NCBI GenBank assembly: GCA_963840095.1
Contig: CAWIXN010000012.1
Coordinates: 62,001-126,000 of the forward strand
DNA from: DATBGO01 sp963840095
GTDB taxonomy: Bacteria; Actinomycetota; Actinomycetes; Streptosporangiales; Streptosporangiaceae
Direction of reading: 5' to 3'
DNA: 64,000 nucleotides
The translations under genes were made by a program, and so were the position numbers. This document shows positions 58,646-64,000 of the stretch, in pieces; the first letter of the stretch is position 1; each line of letters starts with the position of its first letter. The notes below the pieces were generated by a model. The model was not told the origin of the DNA. It was given only the letters and a program-made list of their open reading frames with translations, and searched no databases.

Positions 58646-59320
58646 CTAGTGCCCTGCTTCGACGACTGCCATGGCAAATCCGTCATACCCCTTGCTGCCG
58701 ACAGTCTGGATCGCCGTCGCGCTGACCCTGGGCTCAGCTGCCAGCAGCTCGATGAAGCGCCGCACGGCGCGAACGCTGGGATCATCGCTCGCGGGGTCGG
58801 CCACCGCCCCGTTCCGGATGACATTGTCGGCGACGATGACTGTCCCCGGCCGGGCCAGTTCCAGCGACCACCGAAGATATCCGGGGTAGCCCGGCTTGTC
58901 GGCGTCGATGAAGATCAGGTCGAACGGCCCGGCCCCGGAGGCGGCCAGGTGCGGCAGGGTTTCCTGCGCCGGGCCGACCCGCACCTCGGTCAAGCCGGCC
59001 AGGCCCGCCAGCGCCAGGTTCTCCCTGGCCACCTCCGCGTGCCTGGTGTCGGCTTCCAGGGTGATCAGAAGACCGTCCGGCGGCAGGGCCCTGGCCAGCC
59101 AGATGGCGCTATAGCCGCCCAGGGTTCCGATCTCCAGGATCCTGCGGGCACCCTGGGCTCGCGCGAGCAGATTCAGCATCTTCCCCTGCGCAGGCGAGAC
59201 GCTGATCGCCGGCAGGCCAGCCGCCGCGCTGGCCTGCAACGCCGACTCAAGCACCTCGTCGGGCGGCACGAGCTGTCCGCAGAGGTAATCGTCAACGGCA
59301 GACCAGCGATCTTGGGTCAT
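58646..59320 (-). CDS. SAM-dependent O-methyltransferase (class I, catechol-type)
   Basis: 224 aa from ATG 59320. Motif I ILEIGTLGGYSAIWLA binds SAM; LITLEADTRHAEVA; metal site FDLIFIDADKPGYPGYL and VIVADNVIRNGAV. This is Methyltransf_3, related to catechol and caffeoyl-CoA O-methyltransferases. It methylates a hydroxyl of an unknown small molecule in the cytoplasm. It is not clearly clustered with a biosynthetic pathway. Confidence 0.92.
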   Translation of the reverse strand: MTQDRWSAVDDYLCGQLVPPDEVLESALQASAAAGLPAISVSPAQGKMLNLLARAQGARRILEIGTLGGYSAIWLARALPPDGLLITLEADTRHAEVARENLALAGLAGLTEVRVGPAQETLPHLAASGAGPFDLIFIDADKPGYPGYLRWSLELARPGTVIVADNVIRNGAVADPASDDPSVRAVRRFIELLAAEPRVSATAIQTVGSKGYDGFAMAVVEAGH

Positions 59321-59417
59321 GGGACAGCTCCTTCGTCCTAGCTCGGCGAAAAGGGTACAGCTCCGCGAAAGGCGCACTGCGAGGTGGCGCACCATGCGCG
59401 ACCAGGTGAACAGGTTG

Positions 59418-60149
59418 TCAGTCGCGGGCCACGGCAAGCTCGGCAGCGGCCGTCCGAGCCACCGCCAGGGCGTCATTCGCCACCGTAACCAGCCGACACC
59501 CGTTATCCCGGTACAGGCGGGCAGTAACGCCGTCTGTGGCATGCACGCCCACTGGCTTGCCCGCCGCCGCGCAGGCGGCCCAGATGCGCTCAAGAGCCTC
59601 GCGCAGTACCGGGTCGTGCGGGTCCAGGGCACAGCCCAGCGACAGGGAGAGGTCCCTCGGGCCCACGTAGATCCCGTCGACGCCGGGCAGCTCGAGGGTC
59701 GCGGTGAGGTCAGCTACCGCCGCCCGCGACTCCACCATCACGATGCACAGCGGGTCTGGGCTAGTGGCCATGACGCTCCCTGCGGAGCGGTACCCCTCCG
59801 GCGGGAAGCGGCAGGCCCCGATAATCGAGCGCGCCTGGTCAACCGACTCCACGTTGGGCAGGATGACCCCGTCACACCCGAGGTCGAGGGTCCGGCCGAT
59901 GTCAGCCGGGTGCGCGTGCCTGACCCGGCCAAGGGGCGTCGCCCCGGCCAGCCTGATCGCCGTGGTCATCTCCGGTAGGTCAGTCTCGGCCGGGGTGCCG
60001 TGCTGCAGGTCCACCACCACGTAGTCGACGCCGGCCGCGGCCAGCGCCCCGGCGCTGACGACTCCGGGGAACGACGCCCAGGCGCCGTAGGCGATCTCCC
60101 CGTCCAGCAGTCGGTCACGAAGCGAACTGGCTTTAACGGGAGACGTCAT
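59418..60149 (-). CDS. HpcH/HpaI-type 2-oxo acid aldolase
   Basis: 243 aa from ATG 60149. GAWASFPGVVSAGALAAAG, YVVVDLQHGTPAETDLPEM, GVILPNVESVDQA, MVESRAAV and GIYVGPRDLSLSLG are the class II aldolase/citrate-lyase-family motifs, with the Glu and Asp that bind a divalent metal. The enzyme splits or forms 2-keto-3-deoxy acids or 4-hydroxy-2-oxo acids, using pyruvate as product. Substrate unknown. The upstream HXXEE-motif frame ends 17 bp inside its start, suggesting an operon with the MFS gene. Confidence 0.9.
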   Translation of the reverse strand: MTSPVKASSLRDRLLDGEIAYGAWASFPGVVSAGALAAAGVDYVVVDLQHGTPAETDLPEMTTAIRLAGATPLGRVRHAHPADIGRTLDLGCDGVILPNVESVDQARSIIGACRFPPEGYRSAGSVMATSPDPLCIVMVESRAAVADLTATLELPGVDGIYVGPRDLSLSLGCALDPHDPVLREALERIWAACAAAGKPVGVHATDGVTARLYRDNGCRLVTVANDALAVARTAAAELAVARD

Positions 60150-60540
60150 GGCAGAAGCCAAGCACACTGGCCGGCCGGCCGCAGGGGCGCCCAGCCGCCC
60201 GCTGCCCGTCCGCCGCCTCAGGCGCGATGTCGTGCGCGACGGCGGCTGTAGCAGAACCGACATCGACAACCGGCAAGCCAGCGGACGAGCTGCCAGGCTG
60301 GGTGACATCGATTTGGTTGCGTGCTTGCGCGGCCACCAGGCCGCCTTCACCTCTCGTACCGCCCCCTGATTCGGTGCCCATGAGCCGGACGAGTGACCGG
60401 ACGCGGGCAGGCACGCGCGGATGACGCTGGCTCAGGCGAGCGGCCGCGCGCTGGCTCCAGCCTGGCATGGTGGCCCACTCCTCCAGGTCATGGAGCACCC
60501 GGGCGGCTAAGAGTCCCCAGCTGACCAGCGGTCTCACCAT
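60133..60540 (-). CDS. Small HXXEE-motif protein, possibly truncated
   Basis: 135 aa. ATG 60540 has a strong site GAGGAGG and overlaps the end of the MFS gene. The N-terminus VRPLVSWGLLAARVLHDLEE with WATMPGWSQRAAARL contains HDLEE, the HXXEE motif (His17, Glu20, Glu21) of a family of small membrane-associated proteins. The remaining residues are low complexity, and the C-terminal helices of the family are not recognisable, so it may be a shortened or degenerating member. It overlaps the aldolase start by 17 bp. Confidence 0.5.
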   Translation of the reverse strand: MVRPLVSWGLLAARVLHDLEEWATMPGWSQRAAARLSQRHPRVPARVRSLVRLMGTESGGGTRGEGGLVAAQARNQIDVTQPGSSSAGLPVVDVGSATAAVAHDIAPEAADGQRAAGRPCGRPASVLGFCHDVSR

Positions 60541-61840
60541 GAACGCCTCCTCGTCTGGTGTCGTCCCCTGGCCGGGCGGGGCATCACGCCGAGCACGACA
60601 GCAGGAGCGATGGCGAGGCCGGTGACCGCCCAGGCCAGGCCGAAGCGCTGGGCCAGCAGGCCGACGGTGAGCGGGCCGAGGCCGCCGAGCAGCCCGGCCG
60701 CGCTGGTGAGCGATACGGCGACGCCGCTGCGTCCGGGCAGGCAGCGATACAGCTCGGCCTGGATCACCGGGTACCACGGCGCCGTGGCCACGCTCAGCGC
60801 GGCCAGCACGGCCAGCTTGGCGCCGATACCCGGCGCCGCCAGGAACCCCGGGTACAGTACGGCAGCCGCGACCGCGCTGGCGCGCAGGATGGCCAGTGCG
60901 CTGAACCGTTCGAGGAGCCTGACGACCAGCACGTCCCCGGCCAATCCGGCCGCCAGGCGGACAGCCACGCCGAGGGCGGCCTGGGCCAAGGTGGCGTGGG
61001 CCGCCGCCACCAGGTAGAGGGCCAGGAACCCGCTGAGCACGTCGAGCAGCAGGTCGGAGACTTCGAGCAGGATGAGCCAGCGCCTGACATCGCCGCGCCG
61101 CAGGGCGCCGATCGCCTGCCGGAAGGATGCCGCTCGCCGTCCCCGTCGGGGTGTTGGGCCCCGTCGGGGTGTTGGGCCCCGTCGGGGTGTTGGGCCCCGT
61201 CGGGGTGTTCGTCCCCGTCCGGCTCGCAGCTGGAATCGGGCTCACCCGCTGGCAGCGGCCCGCAGCGGGCCACGCCCGCGCACGACAGCACCGCCGCACC
61301 CGCGATCAGCAGGTAGGCGGTCCGCCAGCTGCCGCCTCCCGCGGCGATGCCGGCCAGCAGGAGCGGGCCGCCTACCGAGCCGACCGACCCGGCGAGCGTC
61401 CAGCGCGCCATATGCTGGGCCCGCCGGGCCGGATCAGCGTCCATCAGCGCGGACTGGGTCAGGCCCACGAACGCACCGGAAGCCGAGAAGAAGATCACGA
61501 ACGCGATCAGCAGGACCACGAACGACCCGGCAGTGGCCGCCGTCACCAGCGCCGCGGTGAACACCGCCCCGCCCGCGAGCACCATCCGGTGGCGGCGCGA
61601 GCCCGCGCCGGCCAGGATCCCGAACGGCAGCTCAAGAAGGCCTCCGATCAGCAGCGGCAGAGCCGCAAGGAGGCCGATCTGGCCGTAGGTCAGGGAGAGA
61701 TCGCCGCGGATCATGGGCAGCGCGGCACCCTTGGTGCCGTCCACCAGCTCGTCCACGAGCTCGACGCAGAGCGCGACCACCAGCCCGGACAGGCTGAGGC
61801 GCGCCGACCGGGTCGCGCTGGTCTTCGTTATGCGGGCCAC
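60534..61840 (-). pseudogene. MFS transporter with a one-base frameshift beside an 18-bp repeat array
   Basis: The 5' part (GTG 61840, GGAAGGAAG upstream) codes six membrane helices: LSLSGLVVALCVELVDELVD, MIRGDLSLTYGQIGLLAALP and onward to LLIAGAAVLSCAGVARCG. A DGAQHP repeat loop follows. The second half (ASFRQAIGALRRGDVRRWLI, then LSGFLALYLVAAAHATLAQA to the stop) is in another frame. The shift lies in 61128-61145, after the repeats. One missing base would restore about 435 codons of a 12-helix major facilitator. Drug or metabolite export is likely by family only. Could be a sequencing error. Confidence 0.8.
61145..61216 (-). repeat. 18-bp coding tandem repeat, four units
   Basis: GTCGGGGTGTTGGGCCCC repeats at 61145, 61163, 61181 and 61199 (the last diverged), encoding DGAQHP in the central cytoplasmic loop of the MFS protein. 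Confidence 0.95.
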
Positions 61841-62000
61841 GTGTCTTCCTTCCTCGTCCAACCGGCCTGGTCAGACAGGGAAGGCGGGCCACGGGCCGCT
61901 AGCTCAGGTCACAGTCAATAGAAGGCCATGACCCAGATGCTACGGCGGGCGCTGCCGGTGCGCACCCGGGACTGCTGCCCGCCGGAATCACGGCCGGTCT

Positions 62001-62036
62001 TGCCTGGCGAGCATCGACTACCTGGCGAGCATCGAC
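62001..62036. repeat. 18-bp direct duplication across the MFS stop codon
   Basis: CCTGGCGAGCATCGACTA and CCTGGCGAGCATCGACAC are adjacent; the first copy lies beyond the stop of the minus-strand gene. Confidence 0.8.
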
Positions 62037-63262
62037 ACGGCGGTCACGCTGGCGTCATCGGACCGCCAGACTCCGGCGGCCCAGGCGCCCCCGACGGTGA
62101 CGATCGTGAGCACGCCCGCGGCGGCGAAGACCGGACGCGGGTCGCCGCCCAGCGCTCCGGTCGCGGCCCCGGCGGCCACGGCGCCGATCGGGGTGACAAT
62201 CTGCGCGGCCAGCCGCCATGCGGCGGTCACCCGGCCGAGGAGTTCTCGCGGGACCAGGACTTGCCGCAGCGCCCGCAAGGTGACGCTCCCCGCGACGATG
62301 GCCCAGCAGTAGAGGAGGTTAGCCGCCATCATGACCGGCATGGACCAGGCGGCGCTCGCCGCGATCAGCGCGACTCCGGACGCGATCGCGCAGGACGCCA
62401 CGGCCGGCAACGGGCCGAGGCGGCGGCACCACCAGCCCGTGGCGGCCGCCCCGAGCACGCCGCCCGCGCCGCCGACCGTGAGGACCAGGCCGACCTGCCA
62501 GGCGCTCAGGCCCAGGGTGTCCTTGGCGAAGAAGACGAAGAGCTTGTCGGCACCCAGGCATAGATTCAGCACCAGGACGAAGCCCATCAGCGCCAGCAGC
62601 AGCCGGGTGGCGGCCAGGTACCTGACCCCATCGGCCACATCGCGGCGCAGCGCCGCCAGGGATGAAGCAGACGGGCCGGTCCTGGCCGCCGCGCGGTAGC
62701 CGCCACGCAGGGCCACCAGGGATGCCAGGGAGATGAGGAACGTGAGGGCGTCGATCAGCATCGTCCCGCGAAGTAAGCCGGTGGCGGCGAGCAGCCCGGC
62801 CACGCTGGGTCCGATGACCTGGCCACCCTGGTTGGCCGCCTCCAGCCATGAGTTCGCTGCCACCAGCCGGGGCCCCCCGAACAGGTCGCGGACCGTGATG
62901 GCCAGAGCGGTCTCGAAGAACACCGTCGCGCCACCCGCTGCAAAGGCCAGCGCCAGGACCGGCCACACCGCGAGTCGCGGCAGCCCGGCCAGGATGAATA
63001 GCCCGAAGAATACCGATGCCCGGGTAATGTCCGCGGCTACGAGCACCCGCCAGGGGTCGAGCCGGTCCGCTAGGACCCCGGCAGGCACGCCGGCCGCGAG
63101 GTAGCCGATGCTGCGCGGCGCGGAGGCGAGCGCCGCCAGAACCGGGCTGCCGGTCAGCTGGAGCACCAGCAGCGGGATAGCCAGAACGGCAATCCCGTCC
63201 CCCAGCATCGAGACCGCCTGGCCGCCGAGGAAAATCCGGGATCGCAGCACAGTTTCACCCAT
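62018..63262 (-). CDS. MFS transporter (enterobactin-exporter/MefA-like)
   Basis: 414 aa with twelve predicted membrane helices. GGQAVSMLGDGIAVLAIPLL is helix 1, LADRLDPWRVLVAADITRAS contains the loop 2-3 signature, and VAANSWLEAANQGGQVIGPS helix 5. This arrangement matches the MFS_3 / enterobactin-exporter-like group, usually small-molecule exporters. ATG 63262 chosen over TTG 63271. An 18-bp direct duplication (62001-62036) spans its stop. It is not close enough to the other MFS gene to be a tandem duplicate and the sequences differ. Confidence 0.9.
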   Translation of the reverse strand: MGETVLRSRIFLGGQAVSMLGDGIAVLAIPLLVLQLTGSPVLAALASAPRSIGYLAAGVPAGVLADRLDPWRVLVAADITRASVFFGLFILAGLPRLAVWPVLALAFAAGGATVFFETALAITVRDLFGGPRLVAANSWLEAANQGGQVIGPSVAGLLAATGLLRGTMLIDALTFLISLASLVALRGGYRAAARTGPSASSLAALRRDVADGVRYLAATRLLLALMGFVLVLNLCLGADKLFVFFAKDTLGLSAWQVGLVLTVGGAGGVLGAAATGWWCRRLGPLPAVASCAIASGVALIAASAAWSMPVMMAANLLYCWAIVAGSVTLRALRQVLVPRELLGRVTAAWRLAAQIVTPIGAVAAGAATGALGGDPRPVFAAAGVLTIVTVGGAWAAGVWRSDDASVTAVSMLAR

Positions 63263-63294
63263 GCCCGGCAATTGCCGCCGTCACGCACACGCCA

Positions 63295-63360
63295 GCCCGG
63301 GTCGCGTGGCAGCCCGGGTCGCGCGGCAGCCCGGGGTGCGCGGCAGCCCGGGGTGCTGCG
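63295..63360. repeat. 17-bp tandem repeat, about four copies
   Basis: GCAGCCCGGGTCGCGTG-type units, contiguous, in the gap between the MFS gene and the deacetylase. The rest of 63361-63593 shows no gene; the deacetylase promoter should lie here. Confidence 0.85.
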
Positions 63361-63593
63361 ACCCGGGGCGCGCGGCCGGCGGGCGCGCCGCTCCGTTTAG
63401 CGCCGTGTCCCGGGTCGCAACCTGAAAGGCCAGGATGAAGGCCCCGACAGGAAACCGCCCGCGCGTCCAGCTTCCGAGAGCGGGCTCAACCGGACGCCTC
63501 CGTTTAGAGTCTCTGTAAGCGAGGGCAGTGACGGCCAGCCTCCCGAGCCAGGTCGTGGTTGTCAGCGATCCGACAGGAACCGAGGGAGCCAGC

Positions 63594-64000
63594 TTGCTGA
63601 ACCGACAATTCCGGGTACGGCCCGTTCTCACCTGGGCCGTGGCTGGCATCTCCGTCGTCTACTTATGTGCCGCAGCAATCCCCGCCCAGCAGCGGCCGAC
63701 CCAGGACGCGCCTGCCAGGGGCATCGCGCTGCTGGCGCGCCACGTGTCCCGCGCGCCGCGGCTGGCGGCCGCGAAGCCGCGCTGCCCGTCGGCTCCGTAC
63801 GGGCCGAACTTCTACGCGCCCGGCCGCGGCAAGACGGTGGCGCTGACGTTTGACGACGGCCCGGGCCGGACCACCGGGCAGGTCCTGTCGATCCTGCGCA
63901 GGTACCACGTTCCAGCCACCTTCTTCAACATCGGCGAGAACGAGGCCAGCCGGAAGAGCCTGGTGCGGCGAGAGGCGAAGGACGGCGAGGCGCTCGGCAA
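63594..64000 (+). CDS. Polysaccharide deacetylase (NodB domain), 3' end beyond window
   Basis: The frame starts TTG 63594 (GGGAG five bases upstream; an in-frame GTG further up is possible) with LTWAVAGISVVYLCAAAIPA, a signal anchor or signal peptide. The NodB domain begins VALTFDDGPGRTTGQVLSIL (first metal Asp and catalytic Asp) and continues VPATFFNIGENEA. It removes acetyl from peptidoglycan GlcNAc/MurNAc or chitin-like polymers outside the cell. About 135 residues are visible; the HxxxH metal motif is beyond the edge. Confidence 0.88.
   Translation, partial: MLNRQFRVRPVLTWAVAGISVVYLCAAAIPAQQRPTQDAPARGIALLARHVSRAPRLAAAKPRCPSAPYGPNFYAPGRGKTVALTFDDGPGRTTGQVLSILRRYHVPATFFNIGENEASRKSLVRREAKDGEALG

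Overview
This 64 kb window is chromosomal DNA of a very GC-rich actinomycete, most likely a Streptomyces/Streptosporangiales-type developmental actinobacterium. The evidence is the pervasive G/C in third codon positions, many GTG starts, a canonical bldC beside vdh, a DUF3073 gene beside purM-purF, and LCP, mycolata-like DprE1 and Dabb families. No rRNA, tRNA, CRISPR array or intact transposon was recognised.

Layout. 1-6 kb: a peptidoglycan amidase (cut by the left edge), a short SbcC paired with a NurA-like protein, SixA and Ndk. 6-15 kb: an S9 peptidase, a DprE1-type oxidoreductase, a beta-lactamase-fold hydrolase, a secreted SLT-like protein, a cold-shock protein, gluconokinase and a cupin. 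15-22 kb: a 1178-residue secreted protease with sedolisin-like catalytic residues, followed by a decayed paralogue that has been split by a 1.26 kb insert carrying a small ParB-like ORF. 22-29 kb: ArfB, a GNAT gene broken by an amber codon, a family-A polymerase, a cupin and three lineage-specific genes, one with an 18-bp repeat array. 29-36 kb: the conserved block bldC, its unknown partner, vdh, DUF3073, purM, purF and a sterol-carrier-like gene. 36-42 kb: a lectin-like protein, an alpha/beta hydrolase, and purL-purQ-(ATPase)-purS. 42-53 kb: a 2-oxoacid dehydrogenase operon, a Dabb protein, a frameshifted acyl-CoA dehydrogenase, membrane proteins and a tandem acyl-CoA dehydrogenase. 53-64 kb: an LCP ligase, TrpRS with an attenuator leader, a repeat-rich lysozyme-like protein, an O-methyltransferase, an aldolase, two MFS transporters (one frameshifted) and a polysaccharide deacetylase cut by the right edge.

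Functional themes. De novo purine synthesis (purS, Q, L, F, M) is spread over two nearby minus-strand clusters. Vdh can deaminate branched-chain amino acids to 2-oxoacids, which the adjacent E1alpha/E1beta/E2 complex could decarboxylate; two acyl-CoA dehydrogenases fit the following step. Cell-wall proteins recur (amidase, SLT-like proteins, LCP, deacetylase, DprE1).

The best regulatory discovery is a complete ribosome-mediated attenuator upstream of trpS: a 14-codon leader with tandem Trp codons and three mutually exclusive RNA structures. Other highlights are the sedolisin-type residues in a subtilase-like protease, the natural Cys-to-Ala change at the benzothiazinone position of DprE1, a regulatory-type ATPase embedded between purS and purQ, paired operator-like sites before an acyl-CoA dehydrogenase, and more than a dozen short tandem-repeat arrays. 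Several genes carry single-base lesions, two of them one-base deletions beside G runs, so sequencing error must be excluded before calling them dead.
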